Below, one piece after another: positions 28,813 through 35,642 of a stretch of 35,642 nucleotides of DNA (the first letter of the stretch is position 1; every line of letters begins with the position of its first letter). The notes beneath the pieces are model-generated. The model had not been told where the DNA came from. It was given only the letters and a program-made list of their open reading frames with translations, and searched no databases. The translations under genes and the position numbers were made by a program. The DNA comes from an uncultured Bacteroides sp. (GTDB lineage: Bacteria; Bacteroidota; Bacteroidia; Bacteroidales; Bacteroidaceae). Location: NCBI GenBank assembly GCA_900546355.1, contig URCM01000019.1, forward strand, positions 1-35,642, given 5' to 3'.

Positions 28813-30222
28813 TTACTGGGTTAAAATGTTCACAAAAGACACTTCGTAAGGCAATAGCCGGAGCCTTATCTTCTCATCCGCGGCCTGCACCTTCTTGCTT
28901 TTCACCTGTATCTTGCATTCATCCAGACGTACATCCTTTATCCGGACATCCACCTCTTTAGACTCTTCCGAATCGTTCACTACCATGACGCCCACTTCTT
29001 TCTTCCCGTCCGTAGCCGCCAATACATAGATGCCTTCCGGCACCTTGTCCGGCTTTACCTCATAACCCAAGTTATAGAGTTTGCCGAAATACCGGAAGGT
29101 ATCATAAGCGGGAAGCACCACGAGTTCTCCTTTACTGTTCCGCTTATACAGTCCCGTCCAAAATCCGGGCATGTCCGAGGCATAATATACCGCCCCCGCC
29201 AGGTTTTCCGCCGCTTGCATGTGGATGAGTTGTTTGGCATACCAGGCGGCTCCTTGTTGAGTCTGGATAAAATAGAAAGTCGGTGCCCAATTGTACCAGC
29301 CATCTTCTGATGAAAGATAGTTCCATTCATTAATGATTACATCTGCATCCAGTTTAAAACGCTTCAAATCTTTTTCCAGTTCCGCAGCCAAGTCTTCAAT
29401 CGAAGAAAAATCGGAAGCATAATAATGGGCAAAACAATGCTCAATACCCAAATCATTTTCAGACAAGTACTGATAAAATCTTTCCCGCTTGTCTTTATTC
29501 CCGATATGAGCAGGAGATATATCCACATTCGGATGTTTCTCCTTTATGTAAAGATAGACTTTCTTATAAAATTCAGCATAAGACTCTAAAGAACCCGCCC
29601 AACTTCCTATCTGTTCCGGCTCGTTCCATACTTCCCACATAATGCCTTTATAATGATAGCCGTCACACCATCCATCCTCATAATGGGCAATAATCCGCTC
29701 TGCTACCCTTGCCCATTTATCAAAATCTCCCGGAGGCGTATTATTGGCAGTAGCCGATCCAAGATTGAGTACATTCTCCCCCAAACGATAAATAACTTTG
29801 GCACCCGTATGCATCGCCGCTTCCAGCAACCGGTCGGTCGCTTCAAAATAATAAGAAGACGCTGACGACTCATCGGCTTGTGCGTCAGGAAAGATGGCAC
29901 TGACATTTATTGCCCGATTCTGCTTATTGAAATATTCCACATCATGATAACGGATAACCGGTATATTCAAATCCTCAAAATAAGCAGTTGCGTCTATGGT
30001 AAAACGACCATTGCCATAACCATACAAAGGACCGTTTCCTATTCCGTTCAATGGCTTGATTCTTGATTTAGTTAAAGAATTAACAGCAATATCAGAAGCA
30101 ACAAATACGATTTCTCCGCCATCCGCATTACTTGTAAAATCTCCATAATTATCTTTTGATTTACAAGAAACGAGCATAAGAGAAATAATACCCCATGAAA
30201 AAAAGCGAATCATTTTTCCCAT
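28813..30222 (-). CDS. clan GH-A-like glycoside hydrolase lipoprotein (GH39-like)
   Basis: The 469-residue protein has a lipoprotein signal (SLMLVSC, lipid-bearing Cys20). The TIM-barrel shows WEVWNEPE with the probable acid/base Glu201 and INEWNY with the probable nucleophile Glu299, the spacing seen in clan GH-A enzymes such as GH39. A small C-terminal beta-domain follows (VGVMVVNDSEESKEVDVRI). It is the last gene of the polysaccharide locus, 7 nt after the acyltransferase gene, so a role in trimming, releasing or editing the polysaccharide is plausible, as for PslG in the Psl locus of Pseudomonas. Substrate and exact family are not settled. A start three codons later (30213) is possible. 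Confidence 0.82.
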   Translation of the reverse strand: MGKMIRFFSWGIISLMLVSCKSKDNYGDFTSNADGGEIVFVASDIAVNSLTKSRIKPLNGIGNGPLYGYGNGRFTIDATAYFEDLNIPVIRYHDVEYFNKQNRAINVSAIFPDAQADESSASSYYFEATDRLLEAAMHTGAKVIYRLGENVLNLGSATANNTPPGDFDKWARVAERIIAHYEDGWCDGYHYKGIMWEVWNEPEQIGSWAGSLESYAEFYKKVYLYIKEKHPNVDISPAHIGNKDKRERFYQYLSENDLGIEHCFAHYYASDFSSIEDLAAELEKDLKRFKLDADVIINEWNYLSSEDGWYNWAPTFYFIQTQQGAAWYAKQLIHMQAAENLAGAVYYASDMPGFWTGLYKRNSKGELVVLPAYDTFRYFGKLYNLGYEVKPDKVPEGIYVLAATDGKKEVGVMVVNDSEESKEVDVRIKDVRLDECKIQVKSKKVQAADEKIRLRLLPYEVSFVNILTQ

Positions 30223-30229
30223 TCTATCA

Positions 30230-30901
30230 TTATTTCTTCACACCTTGTAAAATCATTTTCAGCCAGCTTCGGCTTTCTTGGGCAGGCATCCCCATGACCG
30301 TTGCCCCTGCCGGCACATCACGCGCGACAACACTTCCCGCATTAATTACAGCACCAGCCCCAATCGTTTTATGGGGCATAATTTTAGCACCCGTACATAA
30401 CAACGCCCCTTGTCCTATTTTTGATCCGCCACAACAAACCACCTGTATATCTAACACACAGAAATCTTCAATGACTGTATCATGCCCAATTATCACTCCT
30501 GGCAACATTGTAACAAAATCACCTATTTCCGTATCAGCATCAATTCCTGTATGACAAAATATGATGCAACCTTTTCCTAATTTACGATTTGTTTGACTAA
30601 GCGTAAAGGATTTAGACAACAACGATATAAATTCACCATTCTTTTCTTGAATAATGCTAATGTATTTTTGCTTCATTTTCGGATCACCCAAAGCACAAAC
30701 AAACACATCGTCTTCCTGTATTTCATAATCTTCAACAGAAGATAGAATTGGAGGATAACCTTCAAAACCATCTAAAATATGTTTGTCATCATCCAAGAAG
30801 CCTTTAATGACAAAAGTTTCATTGTAACCGATAAAGTCTTCTCTAAGCCCATACAAACCTCGGCCTGTCCCTCTTGCTCCAATAATCAATAGATTCTTCA
30901 T
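30230..30901 (-). CDS. NeuD/PglD-family sugar O- or N-acyltransferase
   Basis: The 223-residue protein starts MKNLLIIGARGTGRGLYG, a small Rossmann-like domain that binds the sugar nucleotide. From about residue 95 hexapeptide repeats of a left-handed beta-helix follow (GKGCIIFCHTGIDADTEIGDFVTMLPGVIIGHDTVIEDFCVL..., IGAGAVINAGSVVARDVPAGATVMGMPA), which bind the acyl-CoA donor. I chose the ATG at 30899-30901, because the longer frame starts on TTG and would overlap the aminotransferase gene. It lies 28 nt after that gene. PglD-type enzymes acetylate the amino group made by a preceding PLP aminotransferase, which fits this pair. Confidence 0.9.
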   Translation of the reverse strand: MKNLLIIGARGTGRGLYGLREDFIGYNETFVIKGFLDDDKHILDGFEGYPPILSSVEDYEIQEDDVFVCALGDPKMKQKYISIIQEKNGEFISLLSKSFTLSQTNRKLGKGCIIFCHTGIDADTEIGDFVTMLPGVIIGHDTVIEDFCVLDIQVVCCGGSKIGQGALLCTGAKIMPHKTIGAGAVINAGSVVARDVPAGATVMGMPAQESRSWLKMILQGVKK

Positions 30902-30929
30902 ATACTTGCATTTTTTAAACATTAAACAC

Positions 30930-32072
30930 TTACTGGACAATTTGCGCAACCACCCGTTCCGCTTCTTCTTTTGTCAATCCCGCATACATCGGCAAACAAA
31001 TGACACTGTCTGCTATCTTGTTGGCTACAGGCAAATGACTTGGAGCAGCACTTTCCAAAGAACGGTAAACCGCCAGATTGCTTATCAACGGATAAAAATA
31101 CCTTCTGCCTAACACATTCCCCGCTTTCATCTTGGCATACAGTTCATCTCGTGTCATGCCGTATACATCCGCATCTACAAAAATGGGGAAATAAGCATAA
31201 TTATGCCTGACGTTGGGCATATCGTTCAAATAGGAAATGCCCTTCACATCTTTTAAAGCATCCCTATACCACATTGCCACCTGTCTTCGAGATTCAATAG
31301 CCGCATTCGCTTGCTTCAAGTTTATCAATCCGTAAGCGGCACGCATTTCGTCCATCTTAGAGTTTATACCCGGAGCTACAATTTCGGTTTCTCCCGAAAA
31401 GCCGAAGTTCCTCAAATAATCAATATACCGTTTCGTCTCTTTATCGTGCATAATCAATGCACCTCCTTCTACCGTATTGTAAACCTTGGTTGCATGAAAA
31501 CTCAACGTAGACATATCTCCAGCTTCCAACACCGACTTCCCGTTCACTTCTACGCCAAAGGCATGAGCCGCATCATAAATCACTTTCAGTCCATGCTTGT
31601 CAGCTATGGCTTGTATCCGTTCCGTATCGCAAGGTGTACCATACACATGTACAGGCATAATGGCAGTGGTCTGTGGAGTAATGGCTTCTTCTATTTTTTC
31701 TGGATTGATATTACAAGTCACAGGATCTACATCTACAAATACCGGTTTCAATCCGTTCCACCAAATCGCATGAGTAGTCGCCACAAAGCTATAAGGCGTA
31801 GTAATAACTTCTCCCGTAATGTGCAACGCTTGCAAAGCGGTTATCAAAGGCAATGTGCCGTTAGTGAAAAGCGAAAGATGCTTTACCTTTAAATACTCAC
31901 ATAACTCTACCTCCAACTTTTGGTGAAACGGACCGCAGTTAGTCAGCCATTTGTACTTCCATATTTGTTCGAGCGACTTTACCAATTCACTCAAATCGGG
32001 TAACAAAGGAGAAGTTACAGTTATCAACTTATCCCGATGTTCCAAGTCAAATCCAATTTTCGAGATATTCAT
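30930..32072 (-). CDS. DegT/DnrJ/EryC1-family PLP-dependent sugar aminotransferase
   Basis: The 380-residue protein has the fold-type I features of this family: Asp167 in IYDAAHAFG (holds the pyridine nitrogen), Lys196 in SFHATKVYNT (Schiff base with PLP) and EGGAL. It resembles nucleotide-sugar 4- or 3-aminotransferases such as VioA/FdtB-type enzymes, acting on a 4-keto- or 3-keto-6-deoxy-sugar nucleotide. The keto-sugar dehydratase is not in the window. The gene is followed by an acyltransferase, so the product is probably an N-acylated amino sugar. Position and stereochemistry of the amino group cannot be told from sequence alone. Confidence 0.93.
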   Translation of the reverse strand: MNISKIGFDLEHRDKLITVTSPLLPDLSELVKSLEQIWKYKWLTNCGPFHQKLEVELCEYLKVKHLSLFTNGTLPLITALQALHITGEVITTPYSFVATTHAIWWNGLKPVFVDVDPVTCNINPEKIEEAITPQTTAIMPVHVYGTPCDTERIQAIADKHGLKVIYDAAHAFGVEVNGKSVLEAGDMSTLSFHATKVYNTVEGGALIMHDKETKRYIDYLRNFGFSGETEIVAPGINSKMDEMRAAYGLINLKQANAAIESRRQVAMWYRDALKDVKGISYLNDMPNVRHNYAYFPIFVDADVYGMTRDELYAKMKAGNVLGRRYFYPLISNLAVYRSLESAAPSHLPVANKIADSVICLPMYAGLTKEEAERVVAQIVQ

Positions 32073-32097
32073 AAGACATATATTTTAATTTGAAAAA

Positions 32098-32652
32098 TCA
32101 AAGCGTGACTTCAATCGCATTTTCAAACGAAGAAATATCTTCAAAGCAAACCGGCATACATCCGGCTTCTCCCAGCAATACCAACCGGATAATTCCAAAA
32201 TCGATAGCCGGAAATCCAACTGGAGCGTATTTTTCACGTTGAAGCATGGCATGAATGACGGATTGTAAAGCTACATCCACAACTTGTTCCACTTCATTTA
32301 TCACCCATACCTTTTGTGGATCGGCGGAAAGCAACCGTTTCCACAATGCTTTCATATCAGACATTTCCGATAAAGAAACAAGTTCAAAAGATGCACCTCG
32401 CAAGGCTTGAGAGATAAAATCCAATACACCTTTCCTCTTTTTATAAACGACAAAAACAGTTAAAGGCAACTGAAACACCAAACGGACATAGATTGCGGCT
32501 TCCTCTTTCATTTGTTCTTCAGCCTGGATTTCCGCAATAGCTTCTGCCGATGTTATGCCTCTTTGCTGCATTCGGAAATCTATTTCTCGAATATAATCCT
32601 CGGCTGCCTGCTCAATAGAATGAGTATTAAACGGATTTTGTTTTTTCCCCAT
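32098..32652 (-). CDS. conserved-looking protein of unknown function in polysaccharide locus
   Basis: The start is the ATG at 32650-32652 (MGKKQNPFNTHSIEQ), giving 184 residues; a GTG five codons earlier is less likely. No signal peptide or membrane helix is visible. Residues about 5-55 are charged and helical, followed by alternating beta-strands and helices (LTVFVVYKKRKGVLDFISQAL). KVWVINEVEQVVDVALQSVIHAML then FGIIRLVLLGEAG resemble a Walker-B-like strand and a sensor-1-like strand of an AAA+ domain, but no Walker A is present. I do not recognise a family. It lies 25 nt before the aminotransferase gene and 41 nt after the flippase gene, so it is likely in the same operon. Confidence 0.7.
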   Translation of the reverse strand: MGKKQNPFNTHSIEQAAEDYIREIDFRMQQRGITSAEAIAEIQAEEQMKEEAAIYVRLVFQLPLTVFVVYKKRKGVLDFISQALRGASFELVSLSEMSDMKALWKRLLSADPQKVWVINEVEQVVDVALQSVIHAMLQREKYAPVGFPAIDFGIIRLVLLGEAGCMPVCFEDISSFENAIEVTL

Positions 32653-32693
32653 ATTGTATCGTTTCACTCAAAATGTTAATTCCAAAAGTACTT

Positions 32694-34118
32694 TTATGCG
32701 TTCTTCAGATTCATCAAATACTTTATTTCTTCCGCCCGGCACCCAAACGACACTGCAATATAAGAGACGATTCCGGACAATATGCCCCACAATAACTTAC
32801 CGACATCGCTTCCCACATGTATCCGGGCAAAATATACGCATACACCCATCGCCACTGTATAACCCATCACCGGCAATACATCCTTCACTTGACTCCAAAA
32901 ACCTATCTTTATCAGTTTTCCTGTATAATAAGTATTCAATATCCAAGCCAAAAAAGAAGAAACGACACCTCCTATGCAAATGGCACGGATGCCAAACGGA
33001 AGGGCTACAAGGAGCAGCCCCAACATCAGCCCTTTCTTAATGATTTCCAACCGTAAGAACAAATCGGAACGACCTTTCACCTGAAGCAAGTTTAAATTCA
33101 ACGCATGAATGGGATAAAGCATAAAGGCGAAACAAAGCAACTGCATGTATTCTACGCAAGGCAACCACTTCTCGGTAATCATCAGCACTATCAGCGGACG
33201 GGCGAGTAGCGCAAGCCCCACCATCAACGGAAATACGACAAATGCTGACAAGCGTAACATTTGCCGGTAAACCTTAGCCAACCGTTCATCGTCATTTTGC
33301 ATCCGACTCAACATCGGCAAAGTGACACGCGAAAGCACCCCGGTCAGCACCGTAGGCGGAAGCGAAGAATAGCCGTATGCCCGTGTGTAATAGCCTAAGC
33401 TGGATGCCGCGAACTTTTTGCCTATAATCAGGGTGAACAAATTGTTTCCCAATACATCCAATACGCTCGACAGCATCAGCTTGGAACCGAAGCCAAACAG
33501 TTCGCGAAACGAACGCCAAGAAAAGCAGAACCGAAGTTTCCATACCGACCGCCACCAATAAAGCATGCACGATACTACCGCTCCGGCTACTCCCGACCAG
33601 GCTATTGCCCATACGCCATAACCTGCGTATGCCATGCCGATGCCCGTGCCTCCTTTTGCCAATGCCGATACCACCGATATTTTTGCCTGTGTCTTGAAAT
33701 CCATCCGGATAGTCAGATAAGTGCGTTGCACCAAGAAAAAGGCATTGACCACAAAAGGAATGGCGGCTACCTTTATAAGGTCTTGCAACAAGGGAGCCTT
33801 GTAGAAAGCAGCAATGGACGGTGCCAAAAGGAACAAGCCTCCGTATAACATTAATCCGACTACAATGTTGAAATAAAACGCCGTGGCTGCATCGGTATCG
33901 GTACGGTCGGTCTTCCGTATCAGAGCTGTAGAGAAGCCGCCGTTCATGATGGCATCCGACAAGACTGTAAAAATCAAAAGCATACCCATCAGTCCATAAT
34001 CGGATGGGGACAGGATACGTGCCATGTAGATACCCGTTACAAACTGGATAACCTGTACGGAAAGGTTATCCGTCAAGTTCCAGAGTACGCCTTTAAAGGC
34101 TTGTTGGCGAAGCGACAT
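32694..34118 (-). CDS. Wzx/WzxC-like polysaccharide flippase
   Basis: The 474-residue membrane protein has about 12-14 hydrophobic segments. Its N-terminus (LRQQAFKGVLWNLTDNLSVQVIQFVTGIYMARILSPSDYGLMGM) is typical of the WzxC/AmsL branch of the MOP flippase superfamily. It should move undecaprenyl-diphosphate-linked repeat units across the inner membrane for Wzy-type polymerisation. No wzy gene is visible; it may lie beyond the right edge. It is 52 nt after the glycosyltransferase gene. Confidence 0.93.
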   Translation of the reverse strand: MSLRQQAFKGVLWNLTDNLSVQVIQFVTGIYMARILSPSDYGLMGMLLIFTVLSDAIMNGGFSTALIRKTDRTDTDAATAFYFNIVVGLMLYGGLFLLAPSIAAFYKAPLLQDLIKVAAIPFVVNAFFLVQRTYLTIRMDFKTQAKISVVSALAKGGTGIGMAYAGYGVWAIAWSGVAGAVVSCMLYWWRSVWKLRFCFSWRSFRELFGFGSKLMLSSVLDVLGNNLFTLIIGKKFAASSLGYYTRAYGYSSLPPTVLTGVLSRVTLPMLSRMQNDDERLAKVYRQMLRLSAFVVFPLMVGLALLARPLIVLMITEKWLPCVEYMQLLCFAFMLYPIHALNLNLLQVKGRSDLFLRLEIIKKGLMLGLLLVALPFGIRAICIGGVVSSFLAWILNTYYTGKLIKIGFWSQVKDVLPVMGYTVAMGVCVYFARIHVGSDVGKLLWGILSGIVSYIAVSFGCRAEEIKYLMNLKNA

Positions 34119-34170
34119 GATGCAATCTTATAGAAATTATAAAAAAGCCAGCATTCTCTGATGAACGCCT

Positions 34171-35106
34171 TTATTTTAAGACATATCGATTCATCAACTT
34201 TTTGCTTATATACTGACAAACGTATCCGATACCTTTGTACCCACAGTAATCGACAATCATGGGAAGTGTTTTCAAAGTCTTTTTCAAACTTTTATCTTTT
34301 CGTATGCAAAACAGGACTAGTTCTCCCAAATAGCCAGCGAGCCATTTCTTGGTGAATTCATTCTTTCTTTTTTGGTAAATCTCATAACTGGTTTCAACTC
34401 CGATTAAGACTCGCTCCTTAAAAGGCAAACTGGTCCACACTCCTTTGCCTGAGATACGATACACAGACATGACATCTTTGAAGAAATAGCCTTTGCCATG
34501 TTCCAAAACAGAATAAAACAAATGAATATCTTTACATTTCTGAAAAGAATTCAAAAACTTTATATCAATACATTCTTGTCTTATTACTACTGATGCCGTT
34601 TGGAAAAATCCGCCGAATTCTGTCCATAACTGCAATGTAAAACTAAAACTCTTATTCCGCAACCGGGGCTGCATTTCTTGTTCTCTAAATACGCCCTCAT
34701 TTTGTATATACAATTTTATACAATGGCAACATACCGAATAGTCGGGGTGAGCTTCCAAAAAGCCCACTTGCTTTTGTAGTTTGTGTGGATCTATCCAATA
34801 ATCATCCCCTTCGCAAGAAGCTACATATTTACCTTTTATTTGCGGGTATATATAATCGAGCACTACATTTTTCCCTTTCGAATATTGGTTTTCCGTCTGT
34901 AGAATCAAATGGAACAAATCGGGATATTTCTCCTGATATTCCCGGAGTATATCCTGTGTGCCATCAGTCGAGGCATCATCGTGGATAATGATTTCGATGG
35001 GGAAATCTACCTGTTGCATCAAGAAACCGTCCAAACATTCCCGGATGTAAGGAGCGTGGTTGTAGGTCAGGCAACAGATGCTGACCATGACACTAGTATT
35101 ATCCAT
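34171..35106 (-). CDS. family 2 glycosyltransferase
   Basis: The 311-residue protein has a GT-A fold: VSICCLTYNHAPYIRECLDGFLMQ at the N-terminus, HDDASTDGTQDIL (Asp43/Asp44 for nucleotide binding) and CEGDDYW (DXD-like metal site, about 100-104). The C-terminal half is helical with basic patches, and no membrane helix is apparent. It would add one sugar to the lipid-linked repeat unit; donor and acceptor are unknown. Its start lies next to the palindromic array at 35155-35215. Confidence 0.94.
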   Translation of the reverse strand: MDNTSVMVSICCLTYNHAPYIRECLDGFLMQQVDFPIEIIIHDDASTDGTQDILREYQEKYPDLFHLILQTENQYSKGKNVVLDYIYPQIKGKYVASCEGDDYWIDPHKLQKQVGFLEAHPDYSVCCHCIKLYIQNEGVFREQEMQPRLRNKSFSFTLQLWTEFGGFFQTASVVIRQECIDIKFLNSFQKCKDIHLFYSVLEHGKGYFFKDVMSVYRISGKGVWTSLPFKERVLIGVETSYEIYQKRKNEFTKKWLAGYLGELVLFCIRKDKSLKKTLKTLPMIVDYCGYKGIGYVCQYISKKLMNRYVLK

Positions 35107-35154
35107 ATATCAAAGTTATTCTATAAAGCTAAGAAAGAAAGCTGCATACCCTGC

Positions 35155-35215
35155 ACGATTACTAATCGTACAGCTTGACGATTACTAATCGTACGGCTTA
35201 ACGATTACTAATCGT
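35155..35215. repeat. three tandem 15-bp palindromes, 23-bp period
   Basis: ACGATTACTAATCGT occurs at 35155-35169, 35178-35192 and 35201-35215, identical in all three. Each copy is a perfect inverted repeat (ACGATTA-C-TAATCGT). Copies start exactly 23 bp apart, with 8-bp spacers rich in AGCTT-like sequence. The array lies 49 bp upstream of the glycosyltransferase start and could be an operator, a recombination site or tandem hairpins. Confidence 0.9.
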
Positions 35216-35260
35216 GCAAGCAACGCAGTTATATGCATGTAGCGTAGCAGTTAGTTGCAC
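35214..35260. other. stem-loop next to palindromic array
   Basis: GTGCAA (35214-35219) pairs with TTGCAC (35255-35260). Inside, GCAACGC (35220-35226) pairs with GCGTAGC (35242-35248) with one mismatch. ATGCAT lies in the loop. The structure abuts the last copy of the palindromic array. Confidence 0.5.
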
Positions 35261-35282
35261 CTGTTGACGCATATAGTCAGAA

Positions 35283-35537
35283 TCAGATAAGCTTCCCACC
35301 GAAAACGCTCAAGAACGTGTTCGCCATAATCTTGAAATCGAACCATAACGAAGCATGGTCTAAGTAAAACAAGTCATACCGCAAACGCCGGAGCATCTTT
35401 TCCAATGTATCGGTATAGCCGTTATGCAAAGTAGCATACGAGGTGACTCCCGGTCGCACTTGGTACAACAGCCGATAGCTATTTTTTTGAGAAGACGAAA
35501 TAAACATACTTTGTATCACAGAAAAAAATAAACTATC
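35283..35537 (-). pseudogene. C-terminal remnant of an initiating sugar-phosphate transferase
   Basis: The C-terminal 60 residues are a textbook end of bacterial polyprenyl-phosphate sugar transferases (LLYQVRPGVTSYATLHNGYTDTLEKMLRRL...FDFKIMANTFLSVFGGK). The family carries a GPRP motif some 20-25 residues before VRPG; here that place has DSLFFSVIQSMFISSSQKNSY with no such motif in any frame. The frame stays open to the right edge but from about 35538 it runs through a palindromic repeat element. I infer the gene was interrupted at this point. If the remainder lies beyond the edge, the repeat unit may be started by another transferase. Confidence 0.6.
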
Positions 35538-35642
35538 TAGAAACAGTTTGAATTTATCGTGCAATGATTTGGGATGAGTTTTTGAGACATTTTCGCTTCT
35601 GTGATGAGGAAGATAGCGGGCTATCTGACGAAGAACAGGAGC
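35538..35642. mobile_element. left part of a palindromic MITE-like element, cut by the edge
   Basis: The element begins TAGAAACAGTTTGAATTT. A dyad centre lies between 35618 and 35619 (AGATAGCGGGCTATCT). Outside weakly matched flanks, 7 of 8 bases at 35635-35642 pair in register with 35595-35602, so the arm appears to be mirrored beyond the edge. The predicted full length is about 162 bp (35538-35699). It encodes no transposase in the visible part. The terminal sequence resembles the start of the direct repeats at 28132 and 28540. Confidence 0.55.

Noticed and set aside
30902..30949. Longer acyltransferase starting inside the aminotransferase gene
   Set aside because: The start would be TTG with no family similarity; MKNLLIIGARGTG is the normal start of NeuD/PglD-like proteins.
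32098..32652. UpxZ-type antitermination inhibitor of Bacteroides capsule loci
   Set aside because: UpxY/UpxZ genes lie at the start of capsule operons, whereas this gene is internal, and I see no sequence resemblance I can defend.
35155..35215. CRISPR-like array
   Set aside because: The units are 15 bp with 8-bp near-identical spacers and no cas genes nearby; CRISPR repeats and spacers are longer and spacers differ.

Overview
The window reads as a Bacteroidales chromosome segment, most likely Bacteroides or a close relative. Three things point there: a SusC/SusD pair with a FecR/ECF-sigma pair, a promoter of the Bacteroidetes type (TTTG-N19-TAATTTTG) in front of rpsL, and the gene content of the ribosomal cluster (fusA between rpsG and rpsJ, map-infA-rpmJ after secY). 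All 48 recognised genes lie on the minus strand, so everything is read from high to low coordinates. Genus and species cannot be fixed from the sequence alone.

Region A (1-8756) is a nutrient-uptake locus of the Sus type. In transcription order it holds an ECF sigma factor, a FecR-type anti-sigma factor, a SusC-like TonB-dependent receptor with an N-terminal STN signalling domain, a SusD-like lipoprotein, and two DUF4369/thioredoxin-like envelope proteins, the second cut by the left edge. The STN-FecR-sigma chain predicts self-induction by the imported substrate. No glycoside hydrolase is visible in this part.

Region B (8873-27874) is housekeeping. rnhB (RNase HII) stands alone at 8873-9475. 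Upstream of it is the long S12-S7-EF-G / S10 / spc / alpha ribosomal cluster from rpsL down to rplQ. It includes secY, map, infA, a 38-codon rpmJ and rpoA. It starts at a clear promoter (27955-27985) and ends at a clean intrinsic terminator (9679-9710). Several junctions carry real Shine-Dalgarno sequences, which is unusual for this phylum. L36, S14 and S4 lack zinc-ligand sets.

Region C (27875-28812) is mostly non-coding. It contains a large inverted repeat, a small unknown membrane protein bracketed by two direct 65-bp repeats, and a group of hairpins.

Region D (28813-35642) is the 3' part of a surface-polysaccharide locus. In transcription order it holds the tail of an initiating sugar-phosphate transferase that looks broken, a GT2 glycosyltransferase, a Wzx-type flippase, an unknown 184-residue protein, a DegT-family PLP sugar aminotransferase, a NeuD/PglD-like acyltransferase and a lipoprotein glycoside hydrolase. 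Together these suggest assembly and export of a glycan containing an N-acylated amino sugar. Two unusual non-coding structures sit at the right end: three tandem 15-bp palindromes at exact 23-bp spacing, and half of a palindromic MITE-like element that appears to interrupt the sugar transferase.
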